Of a DNA stretch of 64,000 nt, positions 51,701 through 64,000 are shown piece by piece. Numbering within the stretch: position 1 is the first letter of the stretch; each line of letters begins with the position of its first letter. The DNA comes from Promerops cafer (lineage: Eukaryota > Chordata > Aves > Passeriformes > Nectariniidae), in contig VZSE01006029.1 of the NCBI GenBank assembly GCA_013398275.1, positions 3,306,630 to 3,370,629 of the forward strand, read 5' to 3'. The notes below the pieces were generated by a model. That model was not told the origin of the DNA, did no database searches, and saw only the letters and a list, made by a program, of their open reading frames with translations. The position numbers and the translations under genes were made by a program.

Positions 51701-52009
51701 AATTCAATTGTTACATAACCAAGAGTCTCATGGCAATTAGGAATTGTTGTAGATGAAGTCTGATTTCTCTCTCCTCTGCCTATCCTCACCATTGCTTAAT
51801 CATGTTCTATTTCTGACTTCAGTTACAGCACTTCACTGACAACATAACGGGCACTGATAGTATCTTGAAGACAAAGGAAAACTGTCTCTCTGCAAAACTG
51901 AGCAGAAGCACTGCAAAACTGAGTCATGCATAGTAATACCCATTTTTAAAATAAAGTAAGTCATAATTTACACATGCATGTCAAAGAAGAAATCATTACA
52001 GTGATTAAA

Positions 52010-52178
52010 GAATACTCCATCCCTAGAAGTATTCAGGGACAAGTTGGATAGGGCTTTGAGAAAAGTGGTCTTGTGAAAGGTGTCCTTGCCCATGGCAGTG
52101 GTGTTGGAACCAGATGATCCTTAAGATTCCTTCTAACTCAAAGCATTCTGTGACTGATACTATGCTTCTGTGACTCAA
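52010..52178 (+). mobile_element. CR1 LINE 3' end, sense, short fragment
   Basis: CTCCATCCCTAGAAGTATTC corresponds to the APSLEVF codons at the end of CR1 ORF2. The GGATAGGGCTTTGAG and CCCATGGCAGTGGTGTTGGA blocks, GATGATCCTTAAGATTCC and an ATTCTGTGACTGATACTATG tail follow. Confidence 0.94.
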
Positions 52179-55100
52179 AACAAGCCCTGCCATTTTTCTC
52201 TTTGCATGGCTCCCAGGAAGGCAGTGGTGTTTTGGGTACACTCATACCATAGTCTGATGACATCCCTCCACTCATCATGTGTTTTCTGAACATACTGAGC
52301 ACAAAAGAATAGCTATAGGACAAAGGGGCATCAGAAAGCCCACCCATGCTGACCATCCTGACAGGCTTGTTTCTCTAAAGTTTTTCCCTCAGGAGTATTC
52401 AGACTGTGTCCTTGTTCTCTCCCCTGCTTAGAGTAACCAGAACCAGTCCCAATCTCTCTTTTCCCTGATACACTGCATGCCTGTGATTGAGGTGCAATTT
52501 GCAGCAGTCTGATCATACACACCAACTGGTGGCAGGAGAACTTCTGCTCAGTATGATAGACCTTGTACCATTTCTATCTGAACCTGAATTCATATACTTA
52601 AAGGACTCTACTTCCATCACACTTTACACCTAGTGATATAATGGTTTAAAAAGAAAACTTTTAATTTTATGGAACTTATAGTTACATAAAAGCTTCTAAT
52701 TACCCCTTAGCCTTGCTATAGACATACGTATATTTTAAAACCTGAGGACACCACCATACCCACCTAGTTTTGTTTCCTGAATAACAGAAGCTAAAAAAAT
52801 CACCAGCAATTAGCTGCGAGGCCTGAATTTTTCCCTCCAGGAACTGTTTGCTCCTATTATATAAGTACAGACACTGCACCCACATTGAACTCAAGTCTCA
52901 TATGAGTTTTACAAGCTCAGCTGTCTCAGTGCCCTGTCATTACCCTGTGATTGGCAGGAGGAATGCAGCTGGTCCAGCGTGGAGTAACCTGACAGCAGTG
53001 CAAAAGGGGCAAGAACCTGATACACCTATTATCATCATCATCCAAGAAACTGCATCCTGAAACCTCACATCCTGAATAATAGCCTCAAAAGCCAGTTTAG
53101 CACAGCAATGGCATCCGAGGTAGCAAACCCAGACCTGAGCAGACATGCCTGAAGAAGATACAGACCATAAAGAGAGCTTTAAGAGGGCCCATGTCATTGG
53201 TGTAAACAGATGGACAACAAGTGCCTTCTCTTAGTTTCTGAGGAACACTTACTTTGTTATCAGTGCTCTAATTACACTCTTATTTAAAAGTCCGAATGAA
53301 ACCCTGAGCCATGCTCTCATTAAAGAGCACTTATATTCCTATAGTCTTTAGGTAAAGCAGCTAATTTTAAATGGCTGGAACATAAATTAATTACATTAAT
53401 TTTAATAACATTTCATTTAGAAGTCTAGGAGAAAACTAAATGAGACCAGTTAAATAGATAATGTTATAAACATTCTCTTCATTTACTGATTTATTAGAGA
53501 CATCCAATGTTATTCAAGTAGCTCCCTTATTAGAAAGTCTGCATGGTATGAACCATGCTCATGTGTAGCAGCAAATCAAGAGGCTTTCTTCCTGCAGTGA
53601 TCCAGCTACAGGGCACTGCCATGGGCATTATGGGGTGAGATCTGATCAGCACTGAGGCTACTCCAAGTGGGTTTTCTCATTCATGCCCAGCTAAAACCAA
53701 TTAGACAAGTGTAACAAGCTCCTTGATGCTACTTCCCTTTCTAATAATGCTAATTTAAAAATTAGAATTCTTGACTGGGTTTTGTTACTGCCTTTTAGAG
53801 CAGTAAATAGAATATAAGTTACTACTGACCCCTGAAACTGAATTTTTAAGATTAAAAATACTGCTTTTGTATACAGTTTTTCTTAAATGTATAATGGAAA
53901 AATGCTTACAAATATTTTATTATTTTACTTCTGAAAGCTTTCTGAAACTCCATACTTGTTTTGCTATCTCAAAACTTTCAAAATATATTTTACTGCAAGG
54001 TTTTGTTTTAATTTTCTGAACTTTGCTTCAGGATGTGTAATGGACTGATAATGTGAACAAGATCTGCTGTGATCTAAAATCAAAGACTAAGATATGCAGT
54101 TAGGGCAGTAATAGTAATGAGGTTTATGTTACACAATGAAAAAAAATATCATCAGCTTGGACCCGTTTGAAAGTTTTTTTCCTTGCAAAATATAAGATTC
54201 AAATTTATATGTCAAGTCAAGGATACAAATGTTTCCTGGAGCAAAACGTCAACCCCACGTGTCCACCTCCAAGTGGAATGCCCTGCCCACCAATCTACTG
54301 AATCACTATCTGCATTCCCCTGGATATTTAGTGTGTCCATTATGAGGTCTCATTTGGTTGTACTTTCAGTTACTGTGTCATTTTCAAATAGGGGAATCTA
54401 CCAGAGAAGAGGAGGCACAAGTTTCAGACAGTCCTGCACCCTCTCTCACGATGTTTCTCATGTTAAAAAAATTTGTCTAGCTCCTGCAAAGCAGGATCAG
54501 TCTGAGTAGCATGTCAGATACGGTCTCTGTTGCCTCAATAAAACCTTTCCATCCTAATTTGATTTTTCCTCTCATGGGTGTTGCACATTGACTCGTGCAA
54601 TGATTCCCCTGCAGTTTTTTAATTAGAGCCTAATCTTACCTTCTCACACATGGCAAGGCTTCCTTGTACTCATAAACTGCAGCCAGATATTTCACAACAG
54701 TGGTGATTTTGCTGATAAAAGCACTTTTTCCTCTTTAGCACCTGTCTAGGGCAGGCTGTGCTGCTCAATTCCCTCCAGTCTTGCTGCCACTGCCTTGGTC
54801 AGCCATTCAGCAAAGGGAACCAGGACAATGAAATCCATGGTCAACCCACAGCCAACACACCCAGCAGGAGCTGGGACACAGAAGAGAAGGAGCAGGCAGG
54901 TATTGATGATGCAACATAGTCAATGCTGGGGAAGGAGGTGCCCCTTTGTCATGGGTGAGGAAAGAGGAATAGAGCCAAGAGCAATTACTTTGGGCCAGTT
55001 ACCAGTTTGTGTAACACTAGGGCACTGTGAGGCTGTTAAATGCTCACCTGGAGACAAGGCTCCATTACCTGTTACTCCATTACTCCAGTTAACTCTTGTC

Positions 55101-56626
55101 ATCAACAACTTCTTCAAATTAAACATGTGTTTCCAAAGCAAATAAGAGAAAAGACAAGAGAAATCTAGATCTTCTCTCTGGTATGTTTTTATAACATTCA
55201 GTGGGACAAGAATCCATGCACCAAGTGCAGAACAGACTATATTGATGGTAAATTACATTGGTATAAGACTAAATTTTTTTAAATTACTACCTTGTAAATT
55301 CTTCTACTGCTACTACTTAGAGAGAAAAGAAAGTATTATAGGCAGATTCTCCTGAGTGCCTATACGGCTCTCTCCAATGCACGGGGGAAATGCATACTTC
55401 TCTTCACACCACTTTTGAAATTTCCAATTTTCCTTGTGTTAATTGCTATATTTAAAAAGTAGATTTATATTATATTAACCGACCAAACCTTCCCTAGCAT
55501 CTTTGGCAGCCTTTTAGATTTCATATACACATACTTTGGCAGTCCTAAAAGTATGCAGGTTACTTTACTGGAACAAAAGCATTTGTGTTTCCTTGGGACT
55601 CTGCCTGCTTCTAGTTCAGAGCACGAAGCATGTAAACGACTTGTAACAGCCAAAAGGGAGCCTAAGCAAGAGTGAGGATCATTCAGAAAGCTAATACAGA
55701 CACAGAACATAGATAATCTCCTTTCCACCATGAATGTCCTGAAGGCATCTTCCTGTAAGCAATATTCATGGGAACATCTTCAAACATAAAACTACGTGAC
55801 AGGTTCCCTCTGAGAAGAGGCATCTCTGGAAACGAGGTAGAATTATCAATCCACAGTTTTTTATTAATGCAGAATGGAAATTGCAGCAAAGTGGAGCAAT
55901 CTTCTGTCACACTATCACTGTCATCTGATTTGTGCTATGGGCTGGAGGTTTGAGTAGCATGTACAGGAAAAGAATATTAACTGTATTAGTGATTTGAATT
56001 ACATGTGCTGTAATCAGAATATGCACTCTAATGCCATACTGATGTGCTTTCTGTGCAGTAGGAGATAGAGAAATCCACTGCCTGCCTGGCTTGACACTTG
56101 CTGAAGTGTTCAGCTGGAGATACTGTCCCAAATGCTGATAAAACAAATGGGGGGGAAATGCAGAATAAGCCTAGAGTGGATGAGGGGAGAAAGTGACTGA
56201 TACAGTGAGAAAGTGAGGCTCTCAGGGTCCATGAGCACAGTATACAAACCAAGTTTAGGAATACAGTCAGCCATCAGGCCAAAACCTGCTGTTCACAAAA
56301 CTTCAAGTGGGAAAGAATATCCCAAAAATGGAGCAGAACCTGAATAAATGAGGTAAAGCAGCAACGGATCTATCTCAACACTTGCAGAAGGCAAGATAAG
56401 GAGCCAAGAGGAGGAAGAGGCAGTTTGTGATGTTCAAAAGAAGCAGGTCAGAGCAGGTTCCCAGGCAACCCACAAGTTCCCAGCATGTCTTTATTGTGAC
56501 AACAGTGCTTAGGGCACAGCTTCTCTCCAAAGAGTTCAGAAGTCAGTAACCTGGGGAGTGATTGCCCTCAGCCAGCAATAGCTAATTACAGAGACCATTC
56601 AAGGCATTCATTGACATATGCACCAA

Positions 56627-56641
56627 TTTTTTTTTTTTTTT
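56627..56641. repeat. Poly-T tract
   Basis: Uninterrupted T run, no adjoining element recognised. Confidence 0.9.
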
Positions 56642-57201
56642 CTAAGTTGCCTGTAATAACTTTACAGTTTTCCCAGACTCACCTTTTGAAATTCCAATAA
56701 GGAATGGACACAAAAGACCTCATGACCCCAAAACCCTATTGCTCCCAAAAGAACAAGGGTATAATTTTCTCTCAGTTCAAGCTATAGTTTTGTCATTTTT
56801 ATATCATCCTGTACTTTATTGCATAATCCATTTGTGAGTCACTACAATTCTGAGTAGCCTCCAATGAGAAAATGAGTAAATATCTGATTTAATGGTTTCT
56901 ATAAAATAAAAAGTATTGTAAGCATCCTCCTGTACTATTTGTTTCCCATAACTGGGAATTGGTTTTATCACAACCTAGCACCCAATGCAAATTTTTGTGC
57001 ATGAAATTTTTAGTAAAATAGCCTAGACAGCAATAACCTAGTGTTGGACATATTTCCTAGTGCTCTGAATTGGTGAAAAGAACATTTATGAGAATAGTAA
57101 AATTATAACATACAAGGGAGAGACCAAAACAAAGCCTTGTTCTCTTCCAGCAAAACACTAAATGAAGCCTTTTTGAGAACAAAAGCATTGATCTTCCCAT
57201 G

Positions 57202-57250
57202 CTTTTTTTTTTTTTTTCCCCTGACTTAGCTGCTTTTTTTTTTTCCCCCC
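57202..57250. repeat. Two T-rich polypyrimidine tracts
   Basis: T run ending in CCCC, a short spacer CTGACTTAGCTGC, then a second T run ending in CCCCCC and AG. Confidence 0.9.
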
Positions 57251-57480
57251 AGAACTCTTCTGTCAATTTGCACTCCAAAGTTTTATGTGAGAAAGTTGGC
57301 CTCAGAATGGAAACCCCAGGCAGCCTTAGTTTAATGCTGTATTCCCATAACTTTCAATTTTTTTTTTCTTTTCCCTTTCCATAGGTCCATCTTAATTGGT
57401 GACTCCATTTGTGATCAAGTATTGCCTATTTACAGGGCATTTTTGGTGCACTGTACTTGTGTCCTGACCTGACCCAATTT

Positions 57481-57611
57481 TCATAGAATCATAGGGTGGC
57501 TTGGGTTGGGAGGAACTTTAAAGATCATCCAGTTCCAATGCCCCTGCCATGGGCAGGGACAACTTCCACTAGATCAGGCCCCATCCAGTCTGGCCTTGAA
57601 CAGTTCCAGTG
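57481..57611 (-). mobile_element. CR1 LINE 3' end, antisense, strongly 5'-truncated
   Basis: Begins TCATAGAATCATAGGGTGGC, the canonical avian CR1 terminus in reverse. It continues with TTGGGTTGGGAGGAAC, CCCCTGCCATGGGCAGGGAC and CATCCAGTCTGGCCTTGAAC. The well-kept tail suggests a relatively young copy. Confidence 0.97.
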
Positions 57612-58228
57612 ATTTTGTGTTACATGTTGATGGTACTTAGTGTCCTGGGGTTATTCAGAGCACTGCACTTTCAGAAGAAGCCAACAGGCATTCTGGAGAG
57701 TGACTGCTCACAAGCACCTGAATGTTCTGCACCACATAACCTTAAGCATGTGCTTTACCGACAGAAGACCTGCCTATAATTCAGATTTAAACACATCACT
57801 TGTGTGGGGACTTCCTTCCTTTCACTGCATGGTTATGTTGGTCCTTCCTTCTCCACACTTCCACTCTGCTGCTTAGTTGAGGATAACGCTGCTTTTCCAA
57901 TCACATTAGCTAACCCACAGTTTAATAATTACAACTATCTGTGGAATGGAGCAGGCTTGGGGTTGAGTCTTAGATTTGCATTTGCTGTGTCATTGTGAGC
58001 AAGGGTGCTGCCATGGCTCTGTCTCCGTGTACAGAAAAATGTAAGGAAAAATTGTAACCCTACAATTTTATGAGGGTTGGAGCAGGAGAAAGGCTCCACT
58101 AACTGAAATAAATTAAGAACTGAAAAGTTGCCAAATCCAACTGTGAATCCAAGAAATCTAACCCATGTGTGTTTCTTGAAAGATACATTAAGTATTTTGG
58201 GGTGTTTGTTTCTATCAAATTGGCCAAA

Positions 58229-58298
58229 GGTTTGACCTGATGATCTTGGAGGTCTTTTCCAATCTAAACGATTCCATGATTCAATTCTTTGATTCTGT
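58229..58298 (+). mobile_element. CR1 LINE tail, sense, very short fragment
   Basis: Only the last 70 bp are recognisable: ACCTGATGATCTTGGAGGTC, then TTTTCCAATCTAAACGATTC and CATGATTC with a final TTTGATTCTGTG. It overlaps the start of a plus-strand open frame, which is therefore not a gene. Confidence 0.85.
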
Positions 58299-58299
58299 G

Positions 58300-61200
58300 C
58301 TGTGTTGCCTGGAAAGAAAAATGTGTGACTGTTCTTCCCATGGCTTCAAATCACTGAGTGGAGAAGTGGTTCTAAGCTCTGTGAGCAAAGTTAGCTCTAA
58401 AAAGTACAAGATCCATTGTAAGCCTGAAATAAAGCATTCTACAGCAGGAATGAGAAAAAAAAGAGAGACAACAGGGTTTCTCATGCATCTGTCTCAAAGA
58501 CTATTAGTTGTTTATCACTTCATACCAATGCCCATTCAGAAGAAGAAATGCTCTAAGTTGATTGTACGTGGTTTTCCAGGTAAATTATCCTCATTCCCTA
58601 TATTTTATGTGATATAATTTTCCTAATCTACAAATTTAGTAATTAATCAAGCATAAATCACATAAATACATTTTATACTCTAAATTAAACAACTAATTTC
58701 TACTCTACAGTAACTATTTTTTGATCATGCTATTTCTATAGTTAAGAATGATTAATTTGGTTTTTCCCCCTATGTTCATCTCTTTCTCAGAAAGAGTTTT
58801 GGTTTTTCTTTTACCCTGTGCTTTACAAATAAACTTTTCATTTGAACAGAAGTTAAGACCATGAAAATCTCATTTTAAGAAGGTATCTTGTCCAGAAGGA
58901 GCTCCATCTCTAACCAGTGCACTCATTGGCTCATCTCAGATGCAAGACAGATAAGCATATTTGGATAACACTGGGAGAGGATGCATTTGGAAAAAGAGTG
59001 CAATGTGAACACTAAATGAAAGATCTACTGCAGTCCTAAAACATTTGGTAGATTCAGCTTCTTGATAAGTCCTTTTAAAAGTGATTCAATTGAAACATTT
59101 AAAGAACATTGTGCCAGATTAATTAGAGGGCTTGCCATATGTAATATGTATCTATTAATTGTAGTAGAACTCTAGCTTTCCATCTTGATCTAGTGCTGTA
59201 AGATAAATTTGAGTAATAGGTGTAGAATTTTAATTTTGTATTATTTTAACTCATGCTGGAACTGGGACAGTAACTGGGATCCATTTCACCAATTTTTCAA
59301 AACTGTATTAAGTAAACAATGCTCCAAAAGGGCTTGTATATGGCAGAAAAAAAAGTGCAATGAGAAAAAAATTCAAACAGTCTGGCATCAGACCAAATGC
59401 TGGCAGAGTTGGAAATAGACCTCAGGTCTCTAACACCCCACTCCAGGCTTGTATCATCTCATCTCTCCTGCCTCATTTATTTATACTGTTTTTTTTTTTT
59501 CTTTTCTGCTGCTTAAATGAATTACAGAAGCTACAACAATAGCTTTTAGGTATATCATTTTAATAAGAAATTTTTAAAAATTTCATTTTAATTGCCAGTG
59601 GTCATACACCTTGCACTAGCAGTCTTCCTTCCCTGAACACAAACATATGCTGCTTTCATTTGTGTAAGTTACTGATCATTCATCTAAGGCTGGAAAGGCA
59701 ATAATGGCACTCATGATAACAAAAATCAATAGAGCTGTGAATAAGCTTTGCTACATCTCCCAATAATTTAAAGTCATTCATTATCTAGAAACATAATGCC
59801 AGCCAAGGAAATACACTGGTTTCTACACTAGTTTCTACACTTTTCCTGTATTTGTACCCATCACCTTCAACATGTGGGTCAGAAGAGAGGATTCTGTAGA
59901 CCCTGTAAACCAATGAACATGCTGCCAACCCTATTTGACATAATGTAATGATTTTGCTGAATAAACACATGGAAGAAGATAATCAGTGTGCAACCATACA
60001 TTCACAGAGTCATCTCCATTTCCTTTATAGCCTGCCTTTTTCCAAGCTCCCAGCCAGGTTTTCCAAAGGCCTCCAGGAAGAACAGAGTAAGTAATTTTAG
60101 CAAATTCCAATCACATTTTGGTCTATGGATGGACAGTCAAAACATTCAGGACACAAAGAGTTTACACTGCTAGGATTAGAAGGTGAAACATCGGAGTGTA
60201 AAAGGACAAGGCTTCACAAGGGAAAAAAAGCATTTGAAAACTAAACCTGCTGCTTAAAATGTGCTAAAATGGAGACACTGAATTTGATCCCTTTCAGAAA
60301 CGCAGTGAGCAGAAGGGGAATTTGACAATCTGACTGGAGTAGTCCTGGGAGGGAGGAGACTCAACTACTGCAGAAGTAGTAAGGTCAAATACACTGGTCA
60401 TGGACTGCCCCACTTTTCATTTTGCCTCAAGAAAACCAAAATGCACTGTGGAATGATGGAATACTGAATCAAGAGACAAGACAGGTGAAGAAAAAGCATG
60501 GCATTTTGAGGTCTTCCAAATTTCTGAGAAAAGTAGTGCTGTAAACCATATCCCATACCATTTAATACATTCAGTTCAGCTCTTTTTATCAAGAAGCAGA
60601 ACCTTAGAGAATTTCCATGGGCTTTTTAGCAAGGAATACCTCCTAATTGCCAATTTTTTATATTTCAGTTGAAATTGACTTTTTTCTTACCCCAACATGA
60701 AGTTTCAGCTCCTCATATACTTTTGCAGAACAAGCTGGAATCTGTGGGGTTCAATAAATACAATGGAAAAATGTGAAGCATTAGAAATCCTCATAATCTT
60801 GATGTGTTTCTCAGAAGACCATGAAAGAAAGCTGGATTTGATTGCTTGCCAAAGAACAGAGGAAAAGGTCTTTAAGCTAAATCTTACTGGATCAAAGATG
60901 ACATCTGACCACTGAGAAACAAATCTTTTGCAGTTTAGTAAGTAGCAAAAGCCTAAATAACTCCACCAGAGCACCATATATTAACACACATCTGACAACT
61001 TTGCCAACAGGAGCTCTTATCATTTAATCATAGAGGAATTTTGGGCTTAGCCTCCCAGGCAGAGATATAAATATTTTCTGAGAAGAAAACCTGAAATTTC
61101 TATGCAGTGTGCACACAGACTTTGCTTCCCTATACCTCTACACAGAGTGTAAAGAGACCTGAACTATGTCAGGTATTTTCAGTCTGGGACTGAATACACA

Positions 61201-64000
61201 ACCTCAGCTCTCTCATGTGAGGCTCAGACTGTCTGTATTAATTTAAACTTGATGTTCACAGTGGCTGAGTTCCCTCAGTTTCATCTAAAGAGTCCAGCAC
61301 ACGTAAATAAATAAGCAAGTAAATCAGATTCCCATGGCTGATCAGTCAGATTTACTACTAGACATGACAGCAGATACTTTCCCAGTGTAGCTATCCACAA
61401 GGAATGAGCTTATCTCCTAATCTAGGAGTCATTAAATGAGGAAGATTTAACTTGAAGAATGCTCATGTCCTAGATACCTACAAACACATTTGTCTTGGAG
61501 CTCAGGTGCCCCTGTTAATTGGCACTGACTCTATATAGAGCCCATAAGAATATTCATGGAATTGAGAACACATTTGTAAATGATTCATGTTACCAATCCT
61601 CAATTACCCATTTGCAGCATCATTACCAGATTAAATATGTCATGTTATGTGCACTCTTCATTATGTTCAATGTTATCCTTTATCCTATTTATAGGCCAAA
61701 ATCTGAATCTGAAACAGACATATCAATTTCTGGGAAGCCTTGTCATAATTTTAGTGACTGAAATCTTGATCAGGGTTGTGGGGGGAGGGGAAAAAACAGA
61801 AAAGGGAAGAAAACAGAGGAGTTTGACTGCAAAATCATTCTACAGGCAAGACAATGGAAATAATGCTATAAATTTATAAACCAGATTAGCTTTTCTTTCA
61901 ACTGTCAGCATGAAGCAGTATCCGGCATCCAAAACCTAGATTTGAGAGACTCTGTAGTATCAGTTATTTTCAGACAAGATTTCATCATAGGCACCACCCT
62001 AATACAACAAAATTTAATGTATGCACCATTTCACATTTCCTCCCACACATATTAGCGTGCATGGCTTATGCAATGTGTCTCACTTCAGAATCACCAAGCC
62101 AAAATTGCTCAGCTACATGTGGCTTGAAAATAGCTCCAGTGTGGCTACAGTTTGGGAGAGATAGCCTGCAATTAATAAATGGTATGCCTGACAGGACAGT
62201 TGCCAGGTAACATTTTATTGCTAAGGCACAAGATTGCAGCCTGGCCGTGCCCCTGAGGCAACCTTTGGAGACTGGCTTGATACTCCTGGGACAGTCTTAT
62301 GTGAAGCAGTGTAGGCTGCCTCTCAGCATCCCTGCATCTGCCTGCTGGCCCAGCATTTAGCTCAGAGAGTACACAAAATCTGAAGAGCCAGGAAAACTTC
62401 AGCTGAAAATTAAACTCAGTATGAACAGACTAATTTCACCAGTGGAATGATGGAGTTCATGAAGGAGGGGGTGAGAATTAGAAAAGGTTGCATGGTAATT
62501 CAAGTACCAACCAACCAACCAACCAACCAAAAAAACCTCCAAACCCCAAGAAACAAAACCAAGCCCTCCTGAGAAACAAAAGTGGAGTGTACCTCTACTT
62601 TTTGCCTTTATGAATATTTTAGTGTATGTGATAAAAAAACCCACCTTCCTAAATTGGGAGTTGATAGACTGGGAGTTATTGTGTCAACATTTAAAGAACA
62701 ATTTAGATCTACATGCAGCTTTTGCCTGTACAATCCAAAAGTTAATGTCTTCAGCTAGCCTCAATTGCTCTGAAAACCAAGATGATGACTCCTCAGAGTT
62801 TATTTTCAGAATCATGCAGCTAGATTGCATGAGTATTTTGATAACTAAAACCCTGACATTATTTTGGTAGGTAGTCCTCAAATACAAGTCCAAAAAGAAG
62901 TTAAAAGGTCAGGCTCAGGACACCTTGAAGGAATACAGAGGATCAAGGCTGAGACAAAGCTATTTAATTCTATGAGAAAATGGTACATTTAGGAAAAACA
63001 ATAGATGTTAAATTTTGCCTTTTTGACCTGTTCCTTCCTGCTTGTTATAGTCTAATGAGGAGAAAAGCTTTCTTTTGAAGAAGCTGTTCTCTGTAACTAT
63101 ATTTTCACAGAAATTATAGATCTGTGAAAAATCTATAACCAAAAGCCTCTTCAATAATACTTTTGCTAAACGGGGGGTGCCATTATCTATTGACCTAGGT
63201 AAGTAACAGTGACTCATGTGTTTCCACGCTGTTAGAAGCTTTGGTCAGGCCAATAATCTGGAAAGAAGTATTCACAGAGAAAATCAAAGACACTGCACGG
63301 TCATCTCATAACAGTCAGCTCTGTATCATCACTGCACAGTGTGAGAGCATGACTGAGTGATCAGGGCTGGGAGGTCTAGAAACTTTTCCTTCCTTCATTT
63401 AGGAGAATCTGTGGCTACATTTGTACTAGAAAATAGTGTGGTCTGAGATCTTACCCATAAGTCAATTGTCCTTTGGCATGGTGTTAGTGACCAGTCACAT
63501 CATCAATGCCTGTCCTTGATCTTGTATGGGAGTGACAGCTGGCCCATGCCAAAGCTCTCAGGGATCAGGCTCATGGTGAGGGCAATCACATGCTTGTGCT
63601 CCGGCTTTGCTTCATTATGAGCATGTACACAGCCAGTGCAACCTGGTATCCAGCTCCTGATGTCTGCCAAGGACATCCCACTGACATCTTGAGCTGTCAC
63701 CCACCTGCTGTCCAGCTTCCAATAGTCCTAGATCAGGAATACTCCCTGGACACCTATGTCTCTACCACTGATGAGCTGAAAAGCCATTTAAACTTCAGCT
63801 CCCATAGCTCTGCCCCATGTCTTGAGACACAGAGAACCAGGGAGACTTGGAAGGGGACCATGGTTCAGGTGGGGGAACACGTATTTCAACATCAGTCATT
63901 GCCACTCCTCCTGTGGGCATGCCTGGAGGGACCAAATACACTTAACATCCTGCATTAGGTATGTCACAGCTGGGAGGAGGGACAGGAAGCTTGCCACCCA
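58300..64000. other. About 5.7 kb of intron to the right edge
   Basis: Mostly unique AT-rich DNA. A T tract lies at 59489-59505, a purine-rich stretch at 61785-61825 and a (CCAA)n run at 62506-62535. The last frame (63590-63958, 122 codons) is not recognised and has no XKR4 exon 1 similarity. Confidence 0.45.
62506..62535. repeat. (CCAA)n microsatellite
   Basis: Six CCAA units followed by an A run. Confidence 0.95.

Larger units (their letters stand above)
40540..52005. other. About 11.5 kb of intron without recognised interspersed repeats
   Basis: Holds a poly-A stretch (41214-41233), a G/T-rich low-complexity stretch (42350-42466), a short hairpin (45281-45302) and three micro-duplications (45750, 51121, 51890). 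The largest frames (140 codons on minus at 44747-45169; 127 codons on plus at 48174-48557) show no known domain and no splice context. Confidence 0.45.
52180..57478. other. About 5.3 kb of unique AT-rich intron
   Basis: No interspersed repeat was recognised. The stretch 53290-53540 is AT-rich with many TAAT cores (see findings). T tracts occur at 56627-56641 and 57202-57250. Confidence 0.45.
19805..64000 (-). other. XKR4: XKR4 intron 1 (partial; 5' side runs off the right edge)
   Basis: This is sequence upstream of the exon 2 acceptor in the direction of the gene. No frame encodes the N-terminal XKR4 exon, so intron 1 exceeds 44 kb here. XKR4 is known for very large introns in vertebrates. 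The contents are six CR1 fragments, simple repeats and AT-rich unique DNA. Confidence 0.85.

Noticed and set aside
54535..54600. AATAAAACCTTTCC with GT-rich downstream sequence as an LTR R-U5 region
   Set aside because: No TATA-like box at suitable spacing upstream and no clear TG/CA ends, so chance is likely.
1..64000. CRISPR arrays, phage, operons, tRNA or rRNA genes
   Set aside because: The window is vertebrate intronic DNA; no regularly spaced repeat-spacer array, cloverleaf or rRNA-like sequence was seen.

Overview
This window is vertebrate, most probably avian, nuclear DNA. It lies almost entirely inside the very long introns of one gene. The avian call rests on nine recognisable fragments of CR1-type LINEs, with the 3' end typical of birds (the 'GGTTGGAAGGGACC' block followed by an ATTCTATG-like tail). 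It also rests on one LTR-like element, a low repeat load overall and the absence of Alu/L1-like elements. CR1 also occurs in crocodilians and turtles, so this is strong but not exclusive. I cannot name the species.

The only coding sequence I can support is a 200-bp internal exon on the minus strand (19605-19804), with a clean acceptor and a clean donor. It matches exon 2 of XKR4, an XK-family, caspase-activated phospholipid scramblase. It begins with the last base of a codon, contains 66 full codons, and ends with the first base of a glycine codon. The gene runs right to left. Positions 19805-64000 are therefore part of intron 1 and 1-19604 part of intron 2. Exons 1 and 3 are outside the window, to the right and left respectively.

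Layout: 1-1700 is unique intron; about 1750-2118 is a solo-LTR-like element; 2270-2650 is a GC-rich block; 7187-7252 is a (TATC)n microsatellite; 9741-11042 is a pair of CR1 segments in opposite orientations; 13268-13405 is a CR1 tail; 15873-15914 is a tandem array of four ACTTTGAT motifs; 19605-19804 is the XKR4 exon; 22500-22690 is an AT-rich stretch that looks like a conserved noncoding element; 23525-23887 is a CR1 3' end; 31890-33080 is the longest CR1 copy; 39970-40535, 52010-52178, 57481-57611 and 58229-58298 are further CR1 fragments. The rest is AT-rich intron with short microsatellites and homopolymer tracts.

I found no bacterial-type operon, CRISPR array, phage, tRNA or rRNA. Almost all the short open frames are chance frames or degenerate LINE coding sequence. 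I see no clear undescribed biological system. The most interesting noncoding signals are the helically spaced TCF/LEF-like array, the homeodomain/POU-rich stretch at 22.5 kb, and the opposed CR1 segments that could be one twin-primed insertion.
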